Shown: positions 1 through 11,524 of the stretch, one piece after another | Layout: each line of letters starts with the position of its first letter | Numbering within the stretch: position 1 is the first letter of the stretch | Assembly: GCA_032622095.1 (NCBI GenBank) | Contig: CP136062.1 | Coordinates: 203,575,959-203,639,958 of the forward strand | Direction: 5' to 3' | From: Siphonodentalium dalli | Lineage: Eukaryota > Mollusca > Scaphopoda > Gadilida > Siphonodentaliidae | Length of the DNA stretch: 64,000 nucleotides | Made by a program: the position numbers and the translations under genes | Notes under the pieces: model-generated | What the model was told of the DNA's origin: nothing | Databases searched by the model: none | Seen by the model: the letters and a program-made list of their open reading frames with translations, nothing else

Positions 1-67
1 TCAGTTCTAAAAGTATACATTCAAATTTTTAATTTTGTTGGATATTTATCATAATATCCGCATACTA

Positions 68-190
68 CAGTAATGGTCTAAATAATCGACTCCTTAACCA
101 CAGCAGAATTATGGGTAACTTTTTCAGGATTTAGTCGGAAATATGGCTTGTTGCCATTCATCGGAAAGCCGATTATTTAGGGCATTACTG
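68..190. mobile_element. Short TA-flanked MITE, copy 1
   Basis: A 123-bp element with inverted ends reading CAGTAATG...CATTACTG, flanked by TA on both sides (66-67 and 191-192). TA flanks suggest a Tc1/mariner-type MITE. Relatives with the same ends and interior lie at 2581-2711 and 18952-20194. The element lies downstream of LDHD exon 723-850 on the gene's strand. Confidence 0.75.
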
Positions 191-722
191 TACAGACAGA
201 GATAATAAAAAATATATAGACTGAACAGAGACATGTGGAGTGGTAATATTTCTATATCACACAAAGGGGGTAAGCCTTGAAATAGTATGTCAGTCATTTG
301 CAGAATGAGGTCCCCAGATGGCTAGCATCACAAAATTAACCCTCTAGGAACCTCATACTGCTGAGGCCTCAACTGGTATGGCCTATATGGGAGACCTGCG
401 ATCAGATTGAAGTTCACCAATGTAACTCCATCTTCCCTTATGTTGGACATTATAAAAAAAATGGTGAAATTGCTAACTGTCGACATGCAACTACCATATG
501 AAGCAACCAATTCATTGAGTTTTTTCTAACTGAGGGTATTTTGTCATCACTATCTGGAGGCAGATTAACACAAAGACCAAAATTGTGCCAATTATAATTT
601 TTTTTTAATCACTGCATCAATCTCGAAATAGACTCAAATATCGAATATTCATAGGACCCTACATAAAATAATCATGAACTTGAATTGCTTAGTTTTCTTA
701 GATATGTGATAAAAAAAATTAC
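191..722. other. LDHD intron/flank, no gene seen
   Basis: AT-rich sequence just 3' (minus strand) of an LDHD exon. I see no further LDHD exon here, so the C-terminal FAD-oxidase part of the enzyme must lie to the left of the window. Confidence 0.5.
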
Positions 723-850
723 CTTGCATCCCTTCCTTAAAGCAAGTAAAGCATATATTATTTCATGTCTAGCTTTCCATAGTTTATTCCTTTCATCTGC
801 GTCTTTGGACCATTTGAAATCAGAACCATTATTCATCTTTACAATTTCAT
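723..850 (-). CDS. LDHD: LDHD exon (start of the C-terminal half), last LDHD exon in window
   Basis: This minus-strand exon encodes 42 codons, EIVKMNNGSDFKWSK... to ...LALRKGCK, after completing an Asp codon split with the previous exon (G|AT). The acceptor is ttcacttccag and the donor is AAG|gtaatt. In the D-lactate dehydrogenase family this segment lies between the FAD-binding domain and the C-terminal substrate/FAD-oxidase domain; the W-x-x-R-H pattern (LWKARH) is a family feature. The expected continuation, with the HGT/GEHG-type motif near the C-terminus, is not in the window. The exon is phase-consistent with exon 6312-6440 across a 5.5-kb intron that holds a hAT element, a MITE and a transposase relic. 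Confidence 0.9.
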
Positions 851-1270
851 CTGGAAGTGAACAAAGAGCAAATAAGGGCCATAACTTCCGAGTCAAAAAT
901 TAATAAATGGACAAAACATGTTGCAAGTAGATCACAGGGGCTTGTAGCGCGCTACGCTGACCCCACCCGCATTGCCCTTATACGTGCCTGCTTTACATCA
1001 TGGCAGTATGCTAGAGACAAGGGAAACAATAGATTTTCCCCCAATTTACCATACTCTGTAAACTAATAAATTTAGCTCATTTTACCAGCGATGGCACCAA
1101 TGTATCCACTGATAGATTATCTCCAAAGGCTACCATTTATACAGGTTGATCTCCCTCAAACAAGATGCCAGGATAATTCACAAATTCCCCCACTTGCAGA
1201 TGTATCATACGGCTTATAATTTATTTACACATATAAACTAACACATCGTCATTATTTTTTAACCAGGAGA

Positions 1271-2569
1271 TAGTGATGGGCGGTTAACTGAGAAAACAAC
1301 TCGGTTTCGGTTTAAAACAATACCGACCGAAACCGACCTGATTCTGCCCCAACCGACATTACGGTTTTATGTTTATTTTTCAATTGAATCGACTTGATAG
1401 TTGATACTGTTGACAAATTATCGGCCTCCATATTCAATAATGTGTCGGAATGTGTCAATTTTGACTCTGCCACCGTGTTGTTATCATTATCGTAAGCGAC
1501 CGTTTTTGTTCTTTTTCAACAGTTGAGTGAACACTCTGACAAAAAAGGTCCTGTTGGTGCTATTTTATGCGCTTCGACCGTGCCGAGAGACGCCCAATTA
1601 ACAGTTTAAGACACCCAGCAAACATGAACCCATCAATGCGTGACTGTTTAATTTGAACTTATGTTTAAATTTTATTCCATGCAGGGGACCAAATATTTAT
1701 TAGCCAGCATCAAGGCGAGTGTTGTGACGTAATTCAAATGCTTTCGATCAAACAATCTTCTCTGTCGTGCTCATATTTCGTCATCTCTACAAATCCAGTG
1801 TAAGCGACCTATTTTTAGAACGCAACACATGGTACCAAAATTACGTCTCGTTGGTGATTAATTTAAATATAAGTCATGCTGGTAACAGTAATCACTCTGA
1901 GTTTTAAGTGTTTTTATGTACTTAATTCCCATCTGCATTGGTTCTCTGCACTTAACGGAATATATGGATTGGCAGAAACAGTTATTTACTAAGAGAGTAT
2001 TGCTAGGGACTGAATGGATAGACCAAGGGCAGGTGCAGCCGATGACCCAAGGTGAAGGTGCCTCGTTGACCTAATTATGACACAGAAATATTAATAATGC
2101 AGTGTGTCTTATGCTTCCCAAATCGCTAACATACATGTATTCCCGTCTACTATGAAATTACTGCACTGTGCGCCTTTCTGTACAAATGCACAGCTCTCCA
2201 CTGATTAAGTAGTTGAAAATGCACACAATACTTAAAGATAAATAACAAGTTACAATACGTAGTATTTCGTTAATAACTTAATATATCGAACTACTGATTC
2301 AGCTGCGATGTCAGACGTGGGTGGGGAAATTGGGAATTAGCCCCAAATTAGCTGCAACATCGCACAATCCCCTTGATCTCGGCACAATTGTCTTCATACT
2401 TGATTAATACCTACCAAATCTTGGCACATTGAGCTCTATTCTCAACACATGTACCGGTACGCAATCTACTTAAAAAAAAAAACGAAACGAAAACCGTGAG
2501 TCAACTCTTTTAGTCCAAACCAAAACCAAAACTGTAACCGAATCAAAATTTCAAAACCTCCCATCACTA
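1271..2569. mobile_element. hAT-type non-autonomous element
   Basis: The ends are TAGTGATGGGCGGTTAAC... and ...AACCTCCCATCACTA. Exact 8-bp target duplications, CCAGGAGA, lie at 1263-1270 and 2570-2577. Length is 1299 bp, with no long reading frame. Both subterminal regions are rich in 'cggtt/aaccg'. Interior sequence around 1815-1900 resembles 8130-8240 in a different element. It lies in an LDHD intron and abuts the MITE at 2581. Confidence 0.9.
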
Positions 2570-2580
2570 CCAGGAGATTA

Positions 2581-2711
2581 CAGTTATGCTCTAAATAATT
2601 GACCCCGAGAGCTTTCCGATGAATGTCAACAAGCCATATTTCCAACTAAATCCTGAAAAATTACCCATAATTCTGCTGTGGCTAAGGGGTCGATTATTTA
2701 GAGCATTACTG
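2581..2711. mobile_element. Short TA-flanked MITE, copy 2
   Basis: A 131-bp relative of 68-190 in the opposite orientation, flanked by TA (2579-2580, 2712-2713). It starts three bases after the target duplication of the neighbouring hAT element. Confidence 0.75.
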
Positions 2712-3093
2712 TAGTTGGCTATTCAGAAATATTTCTTCACATTCGCTTTCACTTCGTGACTTCATCTTGATAATATTAAACATGATTGACGTGCATGCTT
2801 ATACAAGCCAATCAGCAACCTCAGCTTCATAATCCAGGTTTTGTCATGTTGAATATGCAGATGAGACCATGAAGTGAATGCGGAAAAAATTAACAAATAT
2901 TTCTGCATCAATATTACCCCATTTCTCACCCACCATCACCAAAATGATTGGTAAGTTTCCCTTGAAGGACACTTTCATCACAAATATAGCTATCCTAAAC
3001 CCAAACAGTGAGATCAGAGACACTTTAAACCCATAAGTGTTAGACAATGTAGCCACTCATTTCAAACTGATCGTAGATTCCGATGTTCTGTAG

Positions 3094-3471
3094 GACGAGT
3101 TCAATGACTTCTCAATGGAAAGTGAACTATCTACATGTACATTCAACCTAGAATGGGATCATGTGGATAACTGGTGGTATAAAGTAATGGGTTTGAAAAC
3201 TGCTGAAGGTAAACCACTATTCCCACAGATCAGTGTCATCTTAAAGTGCCTACTAACTGTACCAAACAGTAATGCCGACTCGGAACAAACATTTTCTACA
3301 ATTAGAAAAATCCAACAATCAGCCAGAAATGACCTAAAAAATGACCCTGTGTGTGCACTTATAGCATGTAAATTGAACAGCAATGACAACTGTTATCAAT
3401 TGGATGTAACTAATGATATGATGAAGATGTCAAAAACTACACTAAGTGAATACAAAGATAAACATAAATAG
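3094..3471 (+). pseudogene. hAT transposase C-terminal relic
   Basis: An open stretch of about 125 codons ends at a natural-looking stop. It contains LFPQISVILKCLLTVPNSNA followed by DSEQTFSTIRKIQ. This matches the hAT C-terminal dimerisation region as I know it (a 'vPxSsaxsERxFS'-like block). The first Met is at 3115, but the reading frame is open back to a TAG at 3091-3093, and upstream sequence in this frame continues with stops. No RNase-H catalytic region or zinc finger is visible, so this is the 3' piece of a dead transposase in an LDHD intron, on the opposite strand to LDHD. Confidence 0.75.
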
Positions 3472-3474
3472 ACA

Positions 3475-6207
3475 GTATTTGTATTCACTCAGTGATGTGT
3501 TTAAAGGAATTAGTCTCTCAAAAAAATATTGTTTTTATCGTCATAATACTAATAATATATGTCTAACAGACCCATTTCGCCAAGAAAATTCAAAATAGAG
3601 CAGATAGTATTTATATTATTATGATATTAAAAAAATCGCGGAAATATCCGAAGTCAGTCAAGTGAGTGCGATCACATGACCACAACGCGGTCACATTACC
3701 GATCATCTGCATCGACGCTTACCGATGTCAGCGGTGGGTGGAGCTTGAAATAATTCCGCCAATCGCGTAACGAGTTGATAAATTACGCTGGATAATTACC
3801 TAAGCCTTTACGATAAATAGTGATCACGGAATAAAACTGTTTGAATGTGCTGAATTATGAACTGGCTTTGCTAGAATGTGGATTATATAACGAATAATGA
3901 TGGCTAAAATGCACTTTGATGCGATAAAAGTTATTTGAAATGAGATTAATTTATGCAGAAATGCAATGAGCGAGCGGAATTTCGTGCGAAACTAATTTAA
4001 CTGTTTCTGAAAGAATACAAGTTAGGCCATATACCGGTACTTCATTCTTCGTTGTATGGTACCAATTTCGGAAGCTAGTTTACACATTAGTGTCATCCAG
4101 TTGTGCGCTATATGCGTACAATTAAATACAAATGGGTGTGATTAAAAAGGTGGTAGTTATTGTACTAGTACATGTATCATGATGGCTTAAATTCGTCATA
4201 ATAATGTTCCTGTCAGAAGTGCACGACTGTGAACAGCTTGCTAAAATCCTTCCAGTCAAGATCGATAAGTGAGTAAACAAAATAATTCACTCGAATACAC
4301 AACAGACTGTTGAAACTACAATGATTATTAGTTAGGCTGCAGTTTGGCATAACGACATTTTTTTTAATTGAAGGCTAGCCTGGCATTGTTTTTCAGTTTG
4401 TTGTTTGTTTTATTTTACGTTTTGATGTCACACATTGACTTTCTAGAGAGGATTTTTTTGAATTGTTAGCATAGAAAAACTCCAATGATTGCCTCTAATA
4501 AAGAGCGTCCATGTTTTTGTAGACAATAAAGAGCGTTCTCAATTATGAACGTGCTCTATTTCGATATGTCATGGGTGATTTTGTATTGTGACAATTAAAT
4601 ATAAAGAGCGTCCATGCTTCCGTCTCCCAAAAGCGGTAGACAATAAAGAGCGTTCTAAATTACGCACTGTGTTGTCTTTTTGGAGGTACTAAATAATGGA
4701 TCGCTAGCCCGCTCACAACTGAACACACTACATCTACTAGCCATCTTGGAATATGTGGAGATTACAGATACTCGGGATATTTATATCAAAAGTAAAACAA
4801 CAAACAAACACAAAACAAAGGCGCATAAATAGAGTTAACATTATTCAGCCCAGTGTTTATATAAATTTGGGCGCTTCTTATATATGTATGACCAGAGCGA
4901 TAATGTTCGAATTCTTTCTATTCACTTTGTGGCATTTTAGAGTGCAAACAAGTTCGCGACTGACACTGATGAATAGTCACTGAGTGATTACAAATCACCG
5001 AATGAATACGCGAGACAATCAAAGCACTAATTACTGCCATCTATTTACCAAAACAGACACGTGCCGGCATGTTAATTATTAATGGCTACAAAAACAACAA
5101 CCATTCTAGGGGCTATTAATTACTTTATTCACATAGTTATTGTCTTCTATTCCAGATAAACGGCCAAAGTGTAACGTAATCTATACACCACACGCGCGCA
5201 CATACGACTCCGCATTTTAGTATCGGCTGACTTACGATTACGTCCTCGTAGTCTGCATAATAATCTCCGGCTCCGAATCTGTGTTTTTAATTCGCTCCCC
5301 ACAAGTACGTCACTCGTAGTTTAGTCACGGAAATCTCCGAATACCGGTGGTGGTATTATTTATTTATTTTACAGGTTATTTATTACGCGATCGGAATGGG
5401 ACTTGGATCATTTTAATCACAACAGGGAGGGCTTTCCGATTGCGTTTTGTAATTTCTAGAGCGAATAAGTCCTTTAAGTTCAAATTGAAATAAAGCTACA
5501 TTATGTTGTTAATTACATGCAATTAACATAACTAAACAGATTTGTGCTTTACATGTGTGTTGATGGTCTCTGTGCTCTGGTTGATTGTTTCATTTGTAAT
5601 ATGTTGAGTTTTATATCCATATATCATAATACAATTTTAAAATAATACCTCAAATTCATCTTTATTGGCAATGTTGGGATATATAAGTTGTGTCCACAAT
5701 CATACAATTTTGGTACACTAAAGAAGTATGGAATACCATTCCAATGACTGTCACATTTAAAGGGCAGATAACTCTTTCATAAAGTTTTAGGGTACCAAAT
5801 ATGTATGTTTTGAAGACCAAATTAAATCTCAGTGACAAAACCTGAAATCTTACTGACTGGCAGAGTTAATCTCCCTGACAGTATAAAATGGGGGTAATAG
5901 GTCTGATTGTGAAGGATGTGCATGAATGTGGTGACAGGGTGGGTTTGGGGAGTCTTTTCTTCCAAATTAGGTAAACAATTTAACAATTGAAATTTCATGT
6001 CGGAGATAACAGTATTTAGTCTTCAAGGGAGGAGGTTGCAAAGTTGGACACCCTCTCCACCATCCAAGACCTTGTAGTCATATCACTGACTATAAGTCCC
6101 CACCCAACCCCCTAATCCCTCCTGTCGTCATGTCTGTGTTACCGTGAAGATGAAAGTTACAATTTGCACTTTGTGCATAGCTTCAAGTTCACCCTATTAA
6201 ATACTCA
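3475..6207. other. LDHD intron, no gene; short direct repeats
   Basis: AT-rich intron. Around 4498-4660 the phrase 'aataaagagcgt(c/t)c' recurs four times in two pairs about 100 bp apart. No coding exon with splice sites was recognised. Confidence 0.5.
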
Positions 6208-6321
6208 TATAGCTTACAAATTTCATGACATTGGATTTGATAACATGTACTCACCGACAGTGCTCATAGCTTACAAATTTCATGACATTGGATTTGATAA
6301 CATGTACTCACCGACAGTGCT
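6208..6321. repeat. 57-bp tandem duplication spanning an LDHD splice donor
   Basis: Two head-to-tail copies, 6208-6264 and 6265-6321, are identical apart from the first few bases. The unit includes the end of LDHD exon 6312-6440 and its donor (minus strand GTCG|gtgagtac). A second intact donor therefore lies 57 nt downstream in the intron. Confidence 0.9.
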
Positions 6322-6440
6322 CACTTGGTCATCAAGGCTGTTAGCAGGTCCATGAAACTCAAGAAATAAGGATGGCGCGACTTTGTTCTCCAAATGGCTG
6401 AATTTATTACAAGCATCAATGGCATGCTCATCTAAGAATT
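6312..6440 (-). CDS. LDHD: LDHD exon (EFLDE...LEFHG segment)
   Basis: The minus-strand exon completes a split Glu codon (G|AA) and reads FLDEHAIDACNKFSH... SLFLEFHGPANSLDDQVSTV, ending one base into an Asp codon (G|AT). Acceptor ctatgttttcag, donor GTCG|gtgagt. EFLDE and FLEFHG are typical of the D-lactate dehydrogenase/glycolate oxidase subunit D family, in the cap and start of the C-terminal domain. An alternative donor (GATGACCAA|gtgagc) lies inside the exon, but only the outer one keeps frame and length with the next exon. The outer donor is tandemly duplicated. Confidence 0.93.
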
Positions 6441-6633
6441 CTGAAAACATAGAACATAAAGTATACCTCTCTGGATGTGATCTGTTTACAGTCATAGAAC
6501 ATACAGTATACCTCTCTGGATGTGTTTTGTTTATCAATAACACTAGAGCATCCCCGATTTAAAATTATATGAAAATATATTCTACCACAGTCTACTAAGA
6601 AATAACTTATATGGATTGACCTATAGGCATTAA

Positions 6634-7018
6634 CCCTTTATCCAACAGAAGGGCCCTGTGCCAATGCATTCTCTTATATATGCGAGTCGACCATAGGTCG
6701 CCTCGCATATATAAGAGAATGCATTGGCTTAACACATTAAAAATTATAAAATTGTTAAAGAATGCAAGAAAAAATGGTAAAAAGTGTTAAAAACAGATTT
6801 TTTTTTAGGCCAATGCATTCTCTTATATATGCGAGGCGACCTATGGTCGACTCGCATATATAAGAGAATGCATTGGCACAGGGCATAACTATAACTATCA
6901 CAATGTGGTCAAGGAGCCGGTTCCAATGATATCCATATTTGTATGGTTCTATTGAGACAGACCGAAGATATTTTAGGCTGTTGAAGCTTTATTTGGCCGG
7001 TTTTGTTGGGTAAAGGCA
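6634..7018. mobile_element. TTAA-flanked MITE (CCCTTTAYCCAAC ends) with two palindromic hairpins
   Basis: TTAA flanks lie at 6630-6633 and 7019-7022, as in piggyBac-like insertion. The left end is CCCTTTATCCAACAG and the right end is GTTGGGTAAAGGCA. Inside are two near-perfect palindromes (about 6659-6728 and 6809-6876), each of the form ccaatgcattctctta...taagagaatgcattgg. Closely related copies: 12674-13041, 44808-45199, 45611-45992. Confidence 0.85.
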
Positions 7019-7529
7019 TTAAGAATAATTTATGTTCTGTTCAATTCTGTTTGCCGATCTATGGAAACATGGTCGGGAACTTACGTCATTATTTTCTCGT
7101 AAATGTCGGCAAAATATCAAGCATGGAAATTTCAACATTAGTTTTTTATATATTTCAACAAAACTGGATGTTGAACAGATTTGATTTTAAGGAGATTTTG
7201 GGGTTCAAAATTCACAACCTCGAAAAATGGTGATGGAAGTCACCTGGAAACATATTTTCTCAACAGTCATATATATATATGGGGGCGCAATTCATAATGA
7301 GCTAGCAAAAATTTATATATACCTCATTCACTATATTTTTGGGTTGAATTATAGGTAAAGAAAACATTGAAAAATATTTTGATGTAAGACATCTTGCCGC
7401 CATTTTTTTTAGCAAACTATGGTATAGGTTCCCAACCCTGAGGACTGGATTCTGAAAACAGACACTAACAAAGATCAATAGCCTGCCCAGGACTCTCTTG
7501 GCATATAATTTGGGCTTTGGATATGTGTT
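7019..7529. repeat. Intron with a dispersed repeat (7280-7445)
   Basis: The part around 7320-7445 (cattcactat..., gacatcttgcygccat, caggttcccrrccctgag) resembles 47530-47665, inside an inverted-repeat element of the RPL14 intron. It is probably an old copy of that element. No exon seen. Confidence 0.5.
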
Positions 7530-7533
7530 TTAA

Positions 7534-8560
7534 CAGTTTCATGACTGGAGCTTCTTGAAAATTTACGAAAACCTGTGCCGATGCATTCTCTTATATATGC
7601 GAGTCTCCCATAGGGAGCCTTACATATATAAGAGTTAAGAGAATACATTGGCCTAACAGTATTTACCTTGACCTTGTAAGCCAGTGCATTCTCTTATATA
7701 TGTGAGGCTCCCTATGGGAGACTCACACATATAAGAGAATGCACTGACACACAGGCCTTCGATTCTGTAAAATGCAGGAGTGTGGTTGGTCACTCGCCTA
7801 ACCTGAAACCCAGGCGTGTGATTTTGGTGGATATTTCGGGGGTATAAAATGACAAACGAAGACTCAAAATTAAATCAATTTTATCACCATTGTGATTCAT
7901 CTTGTACACATGTATTCTCCACATTGAAGTAATTAAAACTCCATTCTCGAATTGCGTCGTAATGCTTCCGTTGGATGTAAGTTGTTATGAAATGCGGTCA
8001 GAGACCATGTAACCACGTGAGAGTTTCCTGTTGTGTGAACTCTATCGATATTTTTAAAAATAATGTTTGATTGCCCCGAACTCAAGTTTCAATTTCTATT
8101 CATCTTTACCGCCCATCGGGGCGGCTTCATTTAGAACGCAACACAATCATGGTACCGAAATTACGTTGCATTGGTGATGGGGTGCACGGTGGGATTAATT
8201 TAAATATGTCATGTTGGTAACAATATCTAGCCGAGAATTACTCAGACCTACATATGAATGCGACGACATCGCTAAACGCACCTGACTATAATAATGTTCT
8301 AGCGCATGTGCAAAACTTAAAACAATTACTTCCGTCGTATACGGCATGTCTGTCAGTCTTCTCCAGCAAACAAGGTTGATCGTTATTATAAACCCATTTT
8401 CAATCATGCGCCAAATATCGCCGAGGAGTGTGATTAATTACTCGCCAATATTTAATTTCAGGCGTGCTATGGTGCGCGAGCGCGATCGCACGCCTCATAA
8501 TCGAAGGCCTGGACACATGGTCTTTAATGCTGCACCAGCACTGCTCCCGTCATAAAAGGG
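7534..8560. mobile_element. TTAA-flanked hairpin MITE (CATGACTGGAGC type), interrupted by another element
   Basis: TTAA flanks lie at 7530-7533 and 8561-8564. The left end is CAGTTTCATGACTGGAGC and the right end is GCACTGCTCCCGTCATAAAAGGG. Two palindromic hairpins lie at about 7577-7653 and 7679-7745. A 760-bp element is inserted at 7752-8511. With it removed, the sequence matches the intact sister at 16970-17025 (gacaca/ggatctttaatgctgcacc). Confidence 0.8.
7752..8511. mobile_element. DNA element with 6-bp target duplication (family of 51915-52649)
   Basis: The ends are CAGGCCTTCGATT...AATCGAAGGCCTG. The 6-bp duplication GACACA is at 7746-7751 and 8512-8517. The right subterminal region (ggtgcgcgagcgcgatcgca) is shared with 52610-52630 of the element at 51915-52649, which also has a 6-bp duplication. 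No transposase is visible, and the superfamily is unresolved. Confidence 0.8.
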
Positions 8561-8606
8561 TTAAATGGGAACAGACCAATATTTTTTTTCAATCTGAATA
8601 CCGTAC

Positions 8607-8700
8607 CTATCCTTGCTATCGGTACTCCACACTGTAAAATCTGTACTGTAGAGTCAACAGCTTCCTGCACTGACTTAAAGTGGCAAATTGCTGATATGGT
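8607..8700 (-). CDS. LDHD: LDHD exon (TISAICHF...VPIARI segment)
   Basis: This minus-strand exon is 94 nt: 31 codons (TISAICHFKSVQEAVDST... QCGVPIARI) plus the first base of the next Glu codon. Acceptor tatatttcag, donor ATAG|gtacgg. F-x-S-V-Q-x-A-V-D-S-T is a conserved helix in LDHD proteins. Only a 258-bp intron separates it from exon 8959-9064, the shortest LDHD intron here and the only one without an identifiable transposon. Confidence 0.93.
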
Positions 8701-8958
8701 CTGAAATATATTGGGACGATACTATCAACTCTAAATGATTTAGAGTAAGAACTCTAATCTAAGTACATGTAGCTATACAGTGTAACAGAGCTACTATTCA
8801 ATTGGTAAAATTGGTAAAATCTTCAAACTTTCCGGTGGGTCAAACAGTAACTTGTTTTCATAATAATAATTCTAAAATCACAGATAGAACACTCGCGAAA
8901 CTGTCTGGAATGATGATGAGAAAAATAGTATAATTGCACCTTACTAAAGTAGACGTAC

Positions 8959-9064
8959 CTCTTCAGGTATACCATATAATCGTAATGTGGCCTTGGTTAT
9001 GACTCCAAGAGTTCCCTCTGAACCAACAAACAAATTTGTAAGGTTGTACCCAGCAGACGTTTTC
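8959..9064 (-). CDS. LDHD: LDHD exon ([22 protein letters not shown]-domain end)
   Basis: This 106-nt minus-strand exon completes a Lys codon (AA|G) and reads [20 protein letters not shown] followed by [15 protein letters not shown]. The YNL-x(2)[13 protein letters not shown] block is the hallmark at the end of the PCMH-type FAD-binding domain in the FAD-linked oxidase family. The acceptor is a T-rich tract ending ttttag; the donor is GAG|gtacgt. In-frame with both neighbours. Confidence 0.95.
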
Positions 9065-9404
9065 CTAAAAAAAAAAATATTATATCTTAATCTAAAAGGT
9101 TATTCAATCATATTTTCCCTTTCAATGAAATAACCTTCACTAAAATTTTGAATCTGTACCAAAACATCACTGGCAGAGGTAAACATATTCAAAATCATCA
9201 AATTTCCTAGGAATGGTGTTACATGTATTGAGAATTCCACAGTTTGATCAACAGTATCTTGTACATGTATGTATGTATGAGCACCACATCCAAAATCTGT
9301 GTATTATTGTTTGTGTTTTGATATTCCAATTTGCTTCTCCAAGGCCTTTTATTTTTTATTAAATGATTTACGGATTTCCTGACCCCAAAAAAAGCTGATT
9401 GTAC

Positions 9405-9541
9405 CCCTTTCATGATGGGAGCCATGCTGGTGCAGCATTAAAGATCATGTGCAAATGCATTCTCTTATATATGCGAGTCTCCCATAGGGAGCCTCGCATA
9501 TATAAGACAATGCACTGGCTTACAAGGTCAAGGTAAATATT
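9405..9541. mobile_element. Hairpin MITE fragment
   Basis: It contains 'cctttcatgatgggagc', 'gctggtgcagcattaaagat' and one palindromic hairpin (about 9452-9512), then cttacaaggtcaaggtaaatatt. These are pieces of the CATGACTGGAGC-type MITE. Its left end is adjoined to the outer end normally found on the right, so the copy is rearranged or truncated. Confidence 0.7.
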
Positions 9542-10045
9542 GTTAAGCCAAAATTAGAAATATATTAGTACCGGATTTAACCAGATCAGATACGGTATAT
9601 TGTACAGTTTATGTAAGACTAATTTTCTTGTTACTACCAAACCGGTTTCTTAATAGACAATTTTGTTCAAATTAATTCAGTAAGACTGCTCTGAGTATAT
9701 TTCTGCTTCTAGAAAAGGTCACATAATCAATAAATCCCTACTAAATCCCATTTAACTATTTAATTACACATATATCACACGATTCAAGATAAACAGTACA
9801 GATAAAACTGCGTTACTTTTCCATATCTGTGCACCCAAAAGTCCCAATTTAACCATTGCATGAGATGCTGCGTTTGCTTGCTCTCTAGTAAGATACATTA
9901 AAGAGTAGTGTTGAAACGATTAGTCGACTATCTAACGTTGACGCAGATAGCTCCCACTGTCCACTCTGTATTTTGCCGTCGACCAGTCAGAAGATTGTAT
10001 ATACTTCCCACAATAAGAGTTAAAAGACTATAATGTAGGTACATG

Positions 10046-10136
10046 GCTAGACAAAGTCTTCTCGGTCCACAACAGCTTGTGATATGATCCCAATTGATAT
10101 CCCAAGCTGTTGTGAACCGTGAAGACTTGGTCTAGT
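10046..10136. repeat. Imperfect hairpin, about 33-bp arms
   Basis: The left arm (tagacaaagtcttctcgg..., acaacagcttg) pairs with the right arm (caagctgttgtgaacc..., gaagacttggtcta) with a few mismatches around a loop of about 24 nt. The size resembles a microRNA precursor, but it lies inside a transposon. Confidence 0.7.
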
Positions 10137-10436
10137 ACATGGCACGTTGATCGAACACTTGCCGCAGATGTGACCATGTTAAAAACTCAATGTAGTCAGA
10201 ATGTTCAAAATGTAGAACATAATTTATGCACCAATCGTTAGATAACTGGGTTGCCAAGTGTTCCAAGTTCCATTACAGTGAAATTGACATTCGGGACTCG
10301 CAGTTTCAACAGAACTTTGGTTGAAGAATCCTGGTTTATCATAATCATGTGATTACATCCTTCCGGTTTAGTAGAATGCAAAAAAGCTGATACTCTACAG
10401 TTTTTGTTATACCTGTCGTGTTGATGGAAATAAGGA

Positions 10437-10525
10437 TATGGGTATAGCTACATGTATATAATAACTGTATGGGTATAGCTACATGTATATAATAAGGATA
10501 TGGGTATAGCTACATGTATATAATT
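10437..10525 (+). repeat. Three-copy short tandem repeat
   Basis: The phrase 'atgggtatagctacatgtat' followed by 'ataat' occurs three times at about 32-bp spacing. A related single copy is near 44125. Confidence 0.8.
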
Positions 10526-11524
10526 CTTGGCTGCGGGTACCAACTAGTCGACTTCAGGGTTAGCCCTGGCCCAAAATTCCCATGTGCCAACACTGTTGCC
10601 AACTGCATTAATTTTTTGAGCCATATATTTTCTGTTGCCACTTTATTTTTTCCTACCAATATTTTTGGTGCCATTTTTGAATTTGGTATTTCCAAAAAAA
10701 AATAAAAAAATAAAACCATCGAATGATAGCCATTCACGAGATATTTTCCACTCATTTCAAAATTTTCATTTTGGCGATCATGCAGCTTTTTGAGGCGTTC
10801 TCGCAGCATTGGATGCTAGCAAGTATGTTGCTCGATTTAGGCAGTGTAGCACACGAATATGGCAAATCATCTACTTTATTTGGACTATCGATAATGTCTG
10901 AATGTCCGAAAAAATCAGAAACTTACTTCATTTCAGAAGGATGTTGTGTGTCTGATGCATTGTTGCCAAAATCTAACTTGCGCTTATGATTCATATTTGC
11001 TGTGTGTCACAGTTTGTGAAAGCTGAGTTCCAAATGAATTATTCATGATAATTCATCTAACACCTAGCAAAACACAGTTTAGACTTCAGGAAGCCCTTTG
11101 TTTGACTAATGTTTGTCAAATTGGAATGAATAGCCATACTCGGTGTTATAATCGAGTAGAAATTCGAAACCTATTCACCCCAGTGATATTATAAGTCGAT
11201 GTCACATAAGCTGCGAATGTATTATACACTTTCAATTAGGACACAATTAGCTATGTCGCGACAAGATATCAATGTGTGTTTTGTTTGTGACCGATTGACT
11301 GTAAGCATTATTATATGTCCGATGGGTATCAATTGCCAAAATCCAAAAAGGAAGATGCCAAATTTTTTAGCAAATCGGGATTTTTTGGCGCAAATTCATT
11401 TTTTTTTATCGCAGTTTGCTAAATTGGCAATCGGTAGCGCAAACCCTGGTCGACTTCAAATCAACTTTTGGGGTTTGATTAGTCGACTCCAGAATCTCAG
11501 CGTCATTTCAACTCTATTAGAGAG

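Larger units (their letters stand above)
9906..11516. mobile_element. hAT-type non-autonomous element
   Basis: The ends are TAGTGTTGAAACGATTAGTC and ...CGTCATTTCAACTCTA, with flanking 8-mers TTAAAGAG (9898-9905) and TTAGAGAG (11517-11524), a 7/8 match. Subterminal GTCGAC repeats. It contains an imperfect hairpin at 10046-10136 and a local tandem repeat at 10437-10525. A solo right end of the same family is at 44095-44222. It accounts for half of a 3.2-kb LDHD intron. Confidence 0.8.
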
